A stretch of 64,000 nucleotides of DNA from Chryseobacterium daeguense DSM 19388. Its GTDB lineage: Bacteria; Bacteroidota; Bacteroidia; Flavobacteriales; Weeksellaceae. The stretch covers positions 1 to 64,000 of the forward strand of contig NZ_AUMT01000003.1 of the NCBI RefSeq assembly GCF_000430825.1, given 5' to 3'. How positions within the stretch are numbered: the stretch's first letter is position 1; every line of letters starts with the position of its first letter. A model generated the notes under the pieces. It was not told the DNA's origin. It worked only from the letters and a program-made list of their open reading frames with translations, and did not search any database. Shown here one piece after another: positions 42,955-52,636 of this stretch. Both the position numbers and the translations under genes were made by a program.

Positions 42955-45900
42955 TTATTTTATTAAACTTTTTATTAAATTCAATCCAATTGATATTTCA
43001 TTTACAACACCCTGCTCCATTTCGGAAAAATCCATATTGCCATTGGTTTTGGCTTCATAATGGCGTGCGGTATCTGCAAGCTTTACCAGCCCTGCTGTTC
43101 CGGCCGTCCCTTTGAGCTTATGGAGAATTCTTTTTATTTCATCCATATCCTGTTCTTTGGAAGCTGTTTTTATATTGCTTTCTGCGCTTGTGAGCTCCTG
43201 GATAACAAGGTTCAGGAAAATTTGTTTAAAATCTTCATCATCGTCACCGATACTTTCACTTAAAATATCCGTATCGAGATATCTTTCCTGTTCTTCATCA
43301 GAATCAGATTCCGCATTATCTTCAGAAACATATTTTTTTAGCATTTCCGATAAATCAGACTGCCTAAGCGGTTTAGGAAGGAAATCATTCATCCCGGAAC
43401 TTAAACACTTTTCTTTTTCGCCTAAAATATTTCCTGCTGTAACCCCAATGACAGGAACATCAGCATATCCGGGTAATAAACGGATCTGCTTTGTAGCTTC
43501 TATACCATCCATTACCGGCATCTGAACGTCCATCAGCACAAGTGAAAACTGCTTACTTTTGCATTGTTCAAGGGCTTCAAGGCCATTTACAGCTTCAGTG
43601 AAATGAGCGTCAGGAATGAGAGACCTTATCATTTTGTTATTAAGCACCATATTCACGGGATTATCATCCACCAACAGAACCTCAAGGTTTGGCTTTGCTG
43701 ATAACTGGCTGGTCGTTTCCTGAGGTATCATTACCGGCATCTCTCTTTCGTTCTGCTCTGCTGCACGGCGAAGGGTTTTGTATAATTCTTCCGATTTTAT
43801 AGGCTTCAGCAAAAAGTAAGAGTTCTGCTCCTGCCGGAAAGAATTGATCACATCATGCTCTTCCGAGGAAGTATGCAGGATAACCAGTGGTGATGTTTCA
43901 TTTTGTTTTTTAAACAGATCTTTAATTTTTTCTATGGTTTCCAGCCCGGAAATTACCGGCATGTGATAATCCATTAAGATGATATCAAAGCGTTCTCCCG
44001 CCAGTAAAATCTGCAGGGCTTCCAATCCGTTGGACGCAAGCTTTGATTCAATATTTTTATAAGAAAGCATGTGCTGGATAATAATTCTGTTGGCTTCATT
44101 ATCATCAACTATCAATACTTTTTTAATTTTAAGCTCTTCATCCTCAGACATTTCGGACATTTCATAAGGAACTTCAACATCAAAAAAGAATACCGAACCT
44201 TTATCCGGCTCACTGGTCAAGGAAAGGTGGCTTCCCATATATCCCAAAATATTATTTGAGATGGTAAGTCCAAGTCCGGTTCCTCCGTACCGCTTACTGA
44301 TAGAACTGTTTTCCTGAGTAAAAGCATTAAAAATGTGCTTTTGTTTTTCTAAAGGAATTCCTATTCCCGTATCTCTTACCGCAAAACGTAACGATATATT
44401 TTTTTCGTCAATCCGCAGCTTTTGCACTTTGAGCTCTATTTCGCCCTGCTCCGTAAATTTCACGGCATTACCCAAAAGGTTGATAAGGATCTGCTTCAGG
44501 CGTGTTTCGTCCACCCAGATCGTTTTAGGAAGTCCCGGCTCGATGTTTAAAAGCAGCTCAATATTTTTTCTCTGAGACTGGTAAAGAATTACGTTAATAA
44601 CCTGGCTTACTATATTATAAACATTGCTTTTTTCTACTAAGAGATCCATTTTTCCGGATTCTATTTTAGAAAAATCCAGAATATCATTAATAATGGTAAG
44701 CAGATTTTCTCCTGATTCATTAATATAATTAAGGTACTGCGTCTGAATTTCATTGAGCGGCGTTTTCAGCAACAGATCTGAAAACCCTATTACCCCATTA
44801 AGAGGCGTGCGGATCTCGTGGCTCATATTGGCCAGGAATTCAGATTTTGCTTTGCTGGCAATATCTGCCATTTTCTTTGCCTGTTTCAGCTCCTCATTTG
44901 TTTTTACGGAACCTGTGATATTTTGAACAGATACAATCACTCCGCCTATAATCCCGTCAGAAAGATACCAGGGCCTTACTTCCAGGTTATAATGCTGTAT
45001 TCCTTCTTTATGCTCTACTTCAAGGGCAAAATTTTCGTTTTTATATGCCTTTCCCTGCAAAGCATTGCGGTATATGATTTTTCTTTCTTCCGGAACATTG
45101 GGTGAAATGGTAAAAAGATTCTGCCCGATGAGCTCCATCCCGTTCATGTGGAATTCATCTTTCCAGCTGCTGCTTACAGAGAGATAATTAAGATCTTTGT
45201 CAAACATTGCCACCGCTACAGGAACATAGGTTACGAATGACTGTAGCATGGCTTCTTTTCTGGCCAGCTCAAGATAAATATTTTTAAAGGCGTTAATATC
45301 CTGAATGATTCCAAAAACTCTTGTACATACACCATTGTCAAATTCCGGGATACCTTTCACCCTTACCCATATTTCAACCCCGTCTTTGCGCACGAGCTGA
45401 AATTCCTCATCATAAGGAATTCCTTCAGATACAGCTCTGTTAAAGAGAAATTCAACTTTTTTCCGATCTCCGTCCTTATAGAAACCTAAAGCATTTTCAA
45501 AGTCCGGCTGAAAGCCCGCATCTGTTTTATGGATTTCCTTTGTAGTCTGTGACCAGAATACCGTATTTTTTTTAAGATTTACTTCCCATCCTCCTACCTG
45601 GGCCACAGAACTGGTCTGTTCCAGCATTTTTTTGGTGTAAAGAAGGTCTTTTTCCAGAGCCATTCTCTCCGTGACATTCAATGCTGTGCTTACAACGTAT
45701 GGTTTTCCTTCTTTGTTGATCTCCACAAGATTATGGTACATCCAGATAAGCTCTTCGCCCTCTTTTGTTTTGAGGATCATGTTTCCAAAATCTTCTTTAT
45801 TATGATTGATACGGTCCAGATACTGTTCCAATAAAGGCCAGTTTGGTTCCGGGACAAGATCTTTTAAATTTAATCCATTTACCTCTTCTGCGGAATAGTG

Positions 45901-46863
45901 AAGTGTTTCTCTTCCTTTTTGGTTTACTTCAAGAATATTACCCTCCATATCGTGCATGCTCATCAGGCCGATGGCATTTTCGAAAAAGCTTCTAAAACGG
46001 CGCTCAGAGTTCTCCAGCTGCAGTTTTTCTTCTACATGCTGGGTAATATTAATCCCGAAACAAAAAATTTCAGAATTATTCTGATTTTGCTTTAAATACC
46101 ATTCCACAGTAATGGAAGCGGAGCTGTCGATATGTATAGTGGTGTTAATTACCAGTTCTTTATCTGTTTTGAGAACAGTTTCTATTTTCTCTAATACTTG
46201 CTGGCTCTGCTCTCCAAGAAGGCTAAGGAAATTATGTTGTAGTGCTTTATTTTTATCCAGTTTGAAGGCCTTTTCAAAAGCCGGATTGAAATCCTTAATG
46301 ATAAAATTATTATTAAGAACACAGATCAGATTATTTGAAATATTAAATGTCTGCTGAAAATATTCTGCCTGAATATTCTGGCGGGTTCCCATCAGAATCT
46401 TTGTAACGGCCTCGCCTATTTTTTTAAGAGTCGCGATCTGGCTTTCTGAAATGGTTTTAGTTTTATAATCGATAACGCAGAGTGTTCCCAATGAAAAACC
46501 TTCATCGTCAATAAGCGGCACCCCTGCATAAAACCGGATCCCGCCAGCTAAAATTAATGGATTATCGGATGATCTTTCATAAGACAGCGTATCATTTATT
46601 ACCACCACATCTCCGGTAGCAATGGAGTACTGGCAGAGCGTATTTTTACGATCAACCGTATCCAGAGACATTCCTATACAACTTTGTATGGTCTGCGTTT
46701 CTGCTTCCATAACGGCAATAAGTGAAGCCGGACAGTCGGTAACCAGGCACGCCGTTTCAGCAAAAATATCCAGTTGCGGATCCTTGGGCAGGTTCAAAAG
46801 ATCTAAAAATTCCAATTTCCTGATTCTTTCTTCTTCATTAGAAGGAGTAGGATATTTCTTCAT
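42955..46863 (-). CDS. Hybrid sensor histidine kinase with GAF, PAS repeats, two receivers and HPt
   Basis: 1302 aa, no membrane segment. Order: GAF (~20-160, with YSIATGDVVVINDTL and FYAGVPLIDDEGFSLGTLCV), four PAS/PAC units (~165-655), HisKA with H682 in ANMSHEIRTPLNG, HATPase_c with NLLGNAVKFTEQG, DTGIGIP and GTGLGLTIS, receiver 1 (~913-1030, phospho-Asp near 962 in LMDYHMP), receiver 2 (~1058-1180, phospho-Asp near 1111 in LMDVQMP), and HPt with His near 1248 in ILHKLKGTAGTAG. A complete intramolecular phosphorelay (His-Asp-His) can be drawn. No output regulator is adjacent; a receiver fragment is just downstream. Confidence 0.95.
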   Translation of the reverse strand: MKKYPTPSNEEERIRKLEFLDLLNLPKDPQLDIFAETACLVTDCPASLIAVMEAETQTIQSCIGMSLDTVDRKNTLCQYSIATGDVVVINDTLSYERSSDNPLILAGGIRFYAGVPLIDDEGFSLGTLCVIDYKTKTISESQIATLKKIGEAVTKILMGTRQNIQAEYFQQTFNISNNLICVLNNNFIIKDFNPAFEKAFKLDKNKALQHNFLSLLGEQSQQVLEKIETVLKTDKELVINTTIHIDSSASITVEWYLKQNQNNSEIFCFGINITQHVEEKLQLENSERRFRSFFENAIGLMSMHDMEGNILEVNQKGRETLHYSAEEVNGLNLKDLVPEPNWPLLEQYLDRINHNKEDFGNMILKTKEGEELIWMYHNLVEINKEGKPYVVSTALNVTERMALEKDLLYTKKMLEQTSSVAQVGGWEVNLKKNTVFWSQTTKEIHKTDAGFQPDFENALGFYKDGDRKKVEFLFNRAVSEGIPYDEEFQLVRKDGVEIWVRVKGIPEFDNGVCTRVFGIIQDINAFKNIYLELARKEAMLQSFVTYVPVAVAMFDKDLNYLSVSSSWKDEFHMNGMELIGQNLFTISPNVPEERKIIYRNALQGKAYKNENFALEVEHKEGIQHYNLEVRPWYLSDGIIGGVIVSVQNITGSVKTNEELKQAKKMADIASKAKSEFLANMSHEIRTPLNGVIGFSDLLLKTPLNEIQTQYLNYINESGENLLTIINDILDFSKIESGKMDLLVEKSNVYNIVSQVINVILYQSQRKNIELLLNIEPGLPKTIWVDETRLKQILINLLGNAVKFTEQGEIELKVQKLRIDEKNISLRFAVRDTGIGIPLEKQKHIFNAFTQENSSISKRYGGTGLGLTISNNILGYMGSHLSLTSEPDKGSVFFFDVEVPYEMSEMSEDEELKIKKVLIVDDNEANRIIIQHMLSYKNIESKLASNGLEALQILLAGERFDIILMDYHMPVISGLETIEKIKDLFKKQNETSPLVILHTSSEEHDVINSFRQEQNSYFLLKPIKSEELYKTLRRAAEQNEREMPVMIPQETTSQLSAKPNLEVLLVDDNPVNMVLNNKMIRSLIPDAHFTEAVNGLEALEQCKSKQFSLVLMDVQMPVMDGIEATKQIRLLPGYADVPVIGVTAGNILGEKEKCLSSGMNDFLPKPLRQSDLSEMLKKYVSEDNAESDSDEEQERYLDTDILSESIGDDDEDFKQIFLNLVIQELTSAESNIKTASKEQDMDEIKRILHKLKGTAGTAGLVKLADTARHYEAKTNGNMDFSEMEQGVVNEISIGLNLIKSLIK

Positions 46864-47035
46864 ATAATTACAGGGTTTGCATCTTATAAATATACTCAGA
46901 AAATTATAAAAATTAGTTTTTTATTAACATTTTAACTATATATCACATATAAGAGATTATTATTGCAAAATAAAAACTTTTATCATTATCCATAATTATA
47001 TTGAATTTTCTCATCTATTTAAACATATTTACAAA

Positions 47036-47063
47036 TAAAAAAAGCCCCATTATTATGGGACTT
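47036..47063 (-). terminator. Intrinsic terminator after the DUF4142 gene
   Basis: On the minus strand AGTCCCAT, AATA loop, ATGGGGCT (one G-T pair), then a run of T. It lies 25 bp after the stop codon. Confidence 0.85.
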
Positions 47064-47087
47064 TATTAAATATTTAAGGACAGTATT

Positions 47088-47705
47088 TTATTTTACTGCA
47101 TCTTTTGCTTTTTCTGATTCCATTAAATGATGCTCTAAAGTAGGAACTGTTTTGCTCGCAAAAGCCTTCAATGAAGCCTCCTTACCTTCTGAAGCCTGCT
47201 TCTTGAATTCTGCAACATCTTTCTTATGATCGCTTACCATAAGATCAGCATACATACGATCAAACTCTGCACCTTTTTTAGCTTTCAGGTCGTCATATTT
47301 CTTTTGCTTTTCCGCATCCAGGCCTGTCGGCAAAGTATACCCTGCTGTGGAAGCCCATTTCTTAAGCTCATCATTGGCTTTACTGTGGTCTTTTACCATC
47401 ATTGCACCCAAAGATTTTACTGTAGCATTGGTAGCGTTGGAAGAGGCAAGCTCACCCATCATAACTTCCATCAAACCTCCTGTGGCAGCAGCGTCAGCAA
47501 ATTTTTTGTCCTGATCGCTTAATGAAGCCGCAGTAGCGGACGTGTTGTTGGCCATTGCAGCAGAATCAGTAGCTGCCATTCCTGTATCGGCTGGCGCAGC
47601 CGCTGTTGCAGTAGTATCTGCCGAACTGTCAACAGCCGTAGTTTCATTCTTTTTACAGGCTACAAGAGCAGCCACAGCTAGTACAGCTAAAATTGAATTT
47701 TTCAT
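47088..47705 (-). CDS. DUF4142 lipoprotein
   Basis: 205 aa. Signal with lipobox ALVAC, then a low-complexity linker rich in Thr, Ala and Asp (~20-60), then an all-helical ferritin-like DUF4142 domain (~60-200) with conserved MVKDHSKANDELKKWA, VSDHKKDVAEF and TLEHHLMES His-containing helices. Members are secreted stress-related proteins of unknown biochemical role, often encoded in several copies. It is a single-gene unit with its own terminator. Confidence 0.9.
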   Translation of the reverse strand: MKNSILAVLAVAALVACKKNETTAVDSSADTTATAAAPADTGMAATDSAAMANNTSATAASLSDQDKKFADAAATGGLMEVMMGELASSNATNATVKSLGAMMVKDHSKANDELKKWASTAGYTLPTGLDAEKQKKYDDLKAKKGAEFDRMYADLMVSDHKKDVAEFKKQASEGKEASLKAFASKTVPTLEHHLMESEKAKDAVK

Positions 47706-47767
47706 ATTATGATTTTAAAGTGGTTATGCAGTACCTGTAACAATTTATTTGCCAAAGTTTTAACAAA

Positions 47768-48928
47768 TCATATTGTTTTGCTGTAAAATTTTCCGAATCT
47801 TCTTAATCCTTCTTGTAAAAGTTCCTTTGGACAGGCAATATTAATCCGCAAAAATCCTTCTCCTGAAGATCCATACATAGTCCCGGCATTCAGCCAAAGA
47901 TTTTCTTGATCAAGAAGGATTTGGGACAGTTCTTCAGAGTTTTTATTTAAAGCGCTGCAGTCCAGCCATACGAGGTAAGTCGCTTCCAGTGGCAAAACTT
48001 TAACTTCCGGCAGGTTTTCTGCAAAAAAACGCGACAGGTATTTATAATTTTCATAAAGATAAACCTTCAGCTCTTCTACCCAGCTTTTTCCTTTGCTGTA
48101 GCCTGCTATTAAAGCTTCTACGGCAAAAGAATTAGGATAACCCGTTTCCTGAACATCCATTAATTTTTTAATCTGATTTAAAATTTTAGCGTCCTTACAG
48201 ATAACATAAGAAATCGGCAGACCAGATAAATTAAACGTTTTACAAGGCGATCCGCAAGTCACCGAAACCACATCGTATCCTGTTACAGAAGCAAAAGAAA
48301 TATGTTTTTTTTCACCAAAAACAAGATCAGAATGAATCTCATCAGAAACAACCATCACTTTGTTTCTCGAACATATTTCTGCCATTTTTTCAAGCTCTTC
48401 CGTTGTGTAAACACGCCCTACAGGGTTGTGCGGATTACTGATCAGCAGCAGTTTTGTATCCGGATGGGAAGCTTTAGATTCAAGATCTTCGAAATCAATA
48501 CTGTAGTTTCCGTCTTTATATAAAAGCTCATTAGACAGAATATTACATCCGCAATTTTCCAGAATGGTAAAAAAATGATTGTAAACAGGAGTCTGCAGAA
48601 TAATATTTTCACCCGGCTTTACAAAAGCTCTTACTATTGCAGATAAAGTCGGGAGCATGCCTGTAGAGGCTAAAAGCCATTCTTTTTGAATCAAAAACTG
48701 ATGCTCATTTTTCCACCACCCGATTATTGCATTATAAAACTCATCCGGAACCAGGCTGTAACCGTATATTCCCGGGGAAGCCTTTTTCGAAAGCGCTTCT
48801 GTAATTTCCGGCGCTGTTTTAAAATCCATATCCGCAACCCACATGGGAAGAACATTTTCTGCACATAGATCCCATTTTATAGAATGCGTTCCTCGTCGGT
48901 TTATTATTTCATCAAAATTATATTTCAT
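47768..48928 (-). CDS. PatB/MalY-type PLP-dependent C-S lyase, candidate EgtE equivalent
   Basis: 386 aa fold-type I aminotransferase-like enzyme. The start FDEIINRRGTHSIKWD and LPMWVADMDFKTAPEI are diagnostic of the MalY/PatB C-S lyase group. PLP contacts include NPHNPVGRVYTTEEL, VVSDEIHSDLVF and the Schiff-base Lys in GSPCKTFNLSGL. The family cleaves C-S bonds in cystathionine and cysteine conjugates. It begins 15 bp after the transporter gene, last in the egtD-egtB-ABC operon. Ergothioneine synthesis needs a PLP C-S lyase (EgtE in mycobacteria) to split hercynylcysteine sulfoxide, so that role is my inference. Cystathionine beta-lyase remains the default alternative. Confidence 0.85.
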   Translation of the reverse strand: MKYNFDEIINRRGTHSIKWDLCAENVLPMWVADMDFKTAPEITEALSKKASPGIYGYSLVPDEFYNAIIGWWKNEHQFLIQKEWLLASTGMLPTLSAIVRAFVKPGENIILQTPVYNHFFTILENCGCNILSNELLYKDGNYSIDFEDLESKASHPDTKLLLISNPHNPVGRVYTTEELEKMAEICSRNKVMVVSDEIHSDLVFGEKKHISFASVTGYDVVSVTCGSPCKTFNLSGLPISYVICKDAKILNQIKKLMDVQETGYPNSFAVEALIAGYSKGKSWVEELKVYLYENYKYLSRFFAENLPEVKVLPLEATYLVWLDCSALNKNSEELSQILLDQENLWLNAGTMYGSSGEGFLRINIACPKELLQEGLRRFGKFYSKTI

Positions 48929-48942
48929 GCTGATATTTTCAA

Positions 48943-50508
48943 TTATTTTGAATGGATGTATTTTTTAAGATCTGAAATAGACTTAATTTTCAAATGTTCC
49001 GCCTGCTCCCTCCGCATCATCAGGGCATAAGAATTATTGAACCCAAGCGGTTTCAGCCATTGTATTCCAAATTGTTTCCTGAATTCGGCATCTACATAAG
49101 CGTAGGTTTTTTCCGGGCTTTGGGTAACCTTTTTGATGGTATTTCCGTCTGCTTTTAACATCACCAAAAGCCCTGTTCCGGTATATTCGGGATAAAAATC
49201 TATAGCATCATTCATTAAAGCATCAAAACAGATTTTGGTGCCTCCCAGCCCTGTTTTGGTTTCAACTTTATAGTCGGTATATCCTTCGATGATCATTCTA
49301 TAAATTTCCGTCAAAATATATTGTTCCCCGAAAATTTTTGATCCGATTCTTACCGTTCCGGAGTTTCCGTTTTTAGGGTTTTTATATAAATTATTTTTAA
49401 CCAGAAAATCCTTTGCAATTTTTTCGGGTGTCTGGTGAAGATAGTCTGATTTGTAATTCAGGTCTGTCATAATAGAATCATTGAATTTTCCTGCTAAAAC
49501 ATTCAATGCTTCTTCCAGACCGGGAAATTTTTCCAACGTCTTCATTTTAATAACCGGAGCTGCAAAATAAGGTGGAAAAATTTTCTTATCGTCCTGTAAA
49601 ACATAGAGGTCAAAAGCTTTGATACGCCCGTCCGTAGAATATCCGCTGATAAGATCAAGCTCTTTTTCATAGGCAGCTTTATACATGACGGCATCACTCA
49701 CTATTACCGGATTTACATTGAGTCCGTAAACAGATCTCAGCCCGAGATCACCATCCTGCCTACCCATAAATTCCGGGGTGAAGCCTGCTTTGATTTTACT
49801 TTCCGAAGCTGAAGCAGAAAAATAAGCCACTCCGATACAAACCAAAATAACCGGAACAATATATTTTAAATATTTCAATAACCGATACCCGGATTTCTGC
49901 AAAACAGCAATCGCCTGATCTGAAAGTACCGCCAGCAAAGCCGCCGGAATGGCTCCTGCGAGAATCATATTGGTATTGTTCAAAGAAATTCCTCCGAAAA
50001 TAAACTCTCCTAATCCTCCGGCCGCAACAAATGATGCCAAGGTAGCAACACCCACATTAATAACCGCTGCTGTCCTCACTCCTGCAATAATAACGGGCAT
50101 GGCCAGGGGAAGCTCCACTTTGAAGAGAAGCTGCCTGCTGTTCATTCCTATGGCTTTTGCGGCTTCAATAACGGTGGGACTAACGCCGGTAATGCCGGTA
50201 AACGTATTCCTAATGATGGGTAAAAGCGCATAAATAAGCAATGCAACAATCGCCGGAGCAACACCAATCCCGAAAAGCGGAATCATAAATCCCAATAAAG
50301 CAATGCTGGGAACGGTCTGCAAAATACCTGCAACCCCCAAAACTGAAGTTGAAAGCTTTATTTTTTTTGAAATAAGAATTCCGAGTGGAACTCCTACAAT
50401 AATTGCTAAAAATAAAGAGAAAAAAGTAAGCCCGAGATGCTGTATGACTTGGGTTAAAAGCTTTTCATACTGTTCTGCAATAAACTGCCAGAGACTTTGC
50501 TTCGTCAT
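48943..50508 (-). CDS. ABC permease fused to a circularly permuted substrate-binding domain (EgtU-like)
   Basis: 521 aa. Residues ~1-235 are an OpuB/OpuC-type permease: EAA loop EAAKAIGMNSRQLLFKVELP (114-133) and VGVATLASFVAAGGLGEFI (152-170). The remainder is an OsmF/OpuCC-type binding domain, but in swapped order: lobe 2 first (GFTPEFMGRQDG at 242, YSTDGRIKAFDL at 290, FPPYFAAPV at 311), then lobe 1 (VRIGSKIFGEQYIL at 386, FYPEYTGTG at 438, NNSYALMMR at 491, ending ISDLKKYI). It overlaps the ATPase gene by 4 bp. Annotation pipelines would call it glycine betaine/choline transporter; its place among egtB/egtD suggests an ergothioneine importer like the fused EgtU. Confidence 0.88.
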   Translation of the reverse strand: MTKQSLWQFIAEQYEKLLTQVIQHLGLTFFSLFLAIIVGVPLGILISKKIKLSTSVLGVAGILQTVPSIALLGFMIPLFGIGVAPAIVALLIYALLPIIRNTFTGITGVSPTVIEAAKAIGMNSRQLLFKVELPLAMPVIIAGVRTAAVINVGVATLASFVAAGGLGEFIFGGISLNNTNMILAGAIPAALLAVLSDQAIAVLQKSGYRLLKYLKYIVPVILVCIGVAYFSASASESKIKAGFTPEFMGRQDGDLGLRSVYGLNVNPVIVSDAVMYKAAYEKELDLISGYSTDGRIKAFDLYVLQDDKKIFPPYFAAPVIKMKTLEKFPGLEEALNVLAGKFNDSIMTDLNYKSDYLHQTPEKIAKDFLVKNNLYKNPKNGNSGTVRIGSKIFGEQYILTEIYRMIIEGYTDYKVETKTGLGGTKICFDALMNDAIDFYPEYTGTGLLVMLKADGNTIKKVTQSPEKTYAYVDAEFRKQFGIQWLKPLGFNNSYALMMRREQAEHLKIKSISDLKKYIHSK

Positions 50509-51425
50509 ACCATCTGTAATTTTCTGTATTCATTGAAACCTTTGATCAGGTTTTCATAGTTCTCCATATTTTCATGATCTGCACTCAGTTTCTGCAGGGC
50601 TTCCCAGAGATTGGTATTTTGGGTAAAATTAAACCTGTGATATAATTCCTTCAAATTCACCAGGCTTTCAACATCCTTCAATGTGGTAACTTTATATTCC
50701 AATAAGAGACGGTTTTCCGCGAAAAAACTGGAAACAAATTCATTTTCTGTGTGGTAAAGCATTTCTTTGGGTGTACCGGAATGTACGATTTTCCCTTTAT
50801 CCATCAGACATATTTTGTGTCCGAGCTCAAATGCTTCCTGCACATCATGGGTTACAAGAATGATGGTTTTGTTTTTAAGCTCTTCCAAAGATTTGAATTC
50901 TGCATGGATATCCGCCCTGGTAATATTATCCAAAGCTCCGAAAGGCTCATCCATCAATAAAACCGGAGTATTGGCGATCAAAGCTCTTGCAATGCCTACC
51001 CTTTGCTGCTGCCCGCCGCTTAATTCACTCGGAAAGCGGGAAAGCATTTCCTCAGGAAGGTTAAGTTTCTGTAAAAGCTCATGAGTTCTGTGTTCGGTTT
51101 TCTTTTTGTCCCATTTTAATAATTCCGGGACTACAGAGATATTTTGCTTAATGGTATAATGAGGGAAAAGTCCTGAATTCTGCATGACAAAACCAATTCC
51201 CATCCGTAATTCTTCCGGCTTTCTGTCCCGAATATTTTCACCATCAATTAAAATTGTTCCGGAATCAGCTTCTATAAGACGGTTGATCATCTTTAGTGTG
51301 GTAGTTTTCCCACAGCCGCTGGTCCCGAGAAGCACCAAAATTTCCCTGTCTTCTGCCTGAAAAGAAATAGTATCAACTGCAGGTTTTCCGTCAAAATATT
51401 TTGAAACCGATTCTACTTTTATCAT
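50505..51425 (-). CDS. ABC transporter ATPase (OpuCA/EgtV-like)
   Basis: 306 aa nucleotide-binding subunit. Walker A LGTSGCGKTTTLK, Q loop FVMQNSGLFPH, signature LSGGQQQRVGIARAL, Walker B PVLLMDEPFGALD, and H loop ILVTHD. After the ATPase core (~1-240) there is a short helical tail (~245-306) instead of the pair of CBS domains of osmotically regulated OpuA/ProV proteins, so gating by ionic strength is not expected. Starts 6 bp after egtB and overlaps the fused permease gene by 4 bp. The pair needs no separate binding protein. Confidence 0.9.
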   Translation of the reverse strand: MIKVESVSKYFDGKPAVDTISFQAEDREILVLLGTSGCGKTTTLKMINRLIEADSGTILIDGENIRDRKPEELRMGIGFVMQNSGLFPHYTIKQNISVVPELLKWDKKKTEHRTHELLQKLNLPEEMLSRFPSELSGGQQQRVGIARALIANTPVLLMDEPFGALDNITRADIHAEFKSLEELKNKTIILVTHDVQEAFELGHKICLMDKGKIVHSGTPKEMLYHTENEFVSSFFAENRLLLEYKVTTLKDVESLVNLKELYHRFNFTQNTNLWEALQKLSADHENMENYENLIKGFNEYRKLQMV

Positions 51426-51431
51426 GCTAAA

Positions 51432-52622
51432 TTATTTCGCCAATCTGATCCCTGTAAACTGCCATTGAAGCCCGGCAGGAAAAAAATTTCTGTAGGTTTT
51501 CCTGCTATGGCCTTTCGGTGTAGCTTCAGAAGCACCGCGCAACACCATTTGGTTCACCATGAATTTTCCATTGTATTCTCCTACTGCCCCGGCTTCTGTT
51601 TTAAATCCGGGATAAGGCAGATACGCGCTGTTGGTCCACTCCCATCGGCTTCCCCAATCGAAATGGTCCGACGCTGCTTCCCATTCTGCTTCAGTAGGCA
51701 GACGCATTCCTTTCCAGCTTGCAAAGGCCGATGCCTCGAAAAAACTGATGTGGCAAAGAGCTTTATCAGGATTAATCTCGTGTAATCCGTTTAATGTATA
51801 ATGCATCCATTTGTCCTCAACAAAGTGCCAGTATAAAGGAGATTTTGCGTTTTTCTGCTTTACCCAGTCCCATCCTTCGGCATGCCAGTATTTGAAATCT
51901 TCATATCCGCCGGACTGCATAAATTCCAGATATTCCCTATTGGTTACAAGCCGGTCTGCAATTTCGAAATCTTGAAGATATACTTTATGTCTGCCCAATT
52001 CATTATCAAAACAAAATCCTTCTCCGGTAAAACCTATTTCATACACTCCTTCAGAGAATTTTAACATATTGATTTCGCCGGAATATTCCTTAGCCGTTAT
52101 TTTTTCCTTTTTATATTGTGGAAATAAAGGATTGTGGCCTAAAATATATTTGATATCGGTAATCAATAATTCCTGATGCTGCTGTTCATGGTTTAAACCT
52201 AATTCTAATAAAGGTTCAATTTTTTCTGTCATGAATTCGCTTTGAAGAAATTCATTCATTTTTTCGTCAACATATTTTCTGTATTGATAAATATCAGAAA
52301 CCGACGGTCGACTGAGATTTCCGCGGTCTGTACGGATTACACGGGTTCCGATTGTTTCGTAATAGCTGTTGAATACGAAATTATACTGCGGATCAAAAAC
52401 CTCATAATCCGGAAAATTCGGGATAAGGATGAAGGTTTCAAAAAACCAGGTCGTGTGTCCCAGATGCCATTTTGGCGGACTTACATCTACCACAGGCTGG
52501 ACCACATAATCTTCTATTTCCAGAGGTCTGCATATTTCTTCAGAATAATTCCGGATCTGTGAATATTTTTCTACCCATTTTGTAAACGGATTTTCCTTTA
52601 TAAGAATTTCATTTGCTTTCAT
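51432..52622 (-). CDS. egtB: Ergothioneine biosynthesis sulfoxide synthase EgtB
   Basis: 396 aa, two domains as in EgtB. The N-terminal DinB-like helical bundle carries the mononuclear iron site: H56 in WHLGHTTWF plus H145 and H149 in NHEQQHQE. The C-terminal half (~180-396) is a formylglycine-generating-enzyme/sulfatase-type domain with MRLPTEAEWEAA, RWEWTNSAYLPYPGF, NQMVLRGASEATP and RNFFPAGLQWQFTGIRLA. EgtB joins hercynine to a thiol with O2. No gamma-glutamyl pathway genes (egtA, egtC) are nearby, so cysteine itself is the likely thiol. There is no fused methyltransferase, so it is not OvoA. It is 14 bp after egtD. Confidence 0.93.
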   Translation of the reverse strand: MKANEILIKENPFTKWVEKYSQIRNYSEEICRPLEIEDYVVQPVVDVSPPKWHLGHTTWFFETFILIPNFPDYEVFDPQYNFVFNSYYETIGTRVIRTDRGNLSRPSVSDIYQYRKYVDEKMNEFLQSEFMTEKIEPLLELGLNHEQQHQELLITDIKYILGHNPLFPQYKKEKITAKEYSGEINMLKFSEGVYEIGFTGEGFCFDNELGRHKVYLQDFEIADRLVTNREYLEFMQSGGYEDFKYWHAEGWDWVKQKNAKSPLYWHFVEDKWMHYTLNGLHEINPDKALCHISFFEASAFASWKGMRLPTEAEWEAASDHFDWGSRWEWTNSAYLPYPGFKTEAGAVGEYNGKFMVNQMVLRGASEATPKGHSRKTYRNFFPAGLQWQFTGIRLAK

Positions 52623-52636
52623 AGATAAATTTTAGA

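Noticed and set aside
48943..51425. Simple glycine betaine/choline transporter annotation
   Set aside because: Fits the family but ignores the operon with egtDB, the lack of CBS domains in the ATPase and the fused binding domain; kept only as an alternative.
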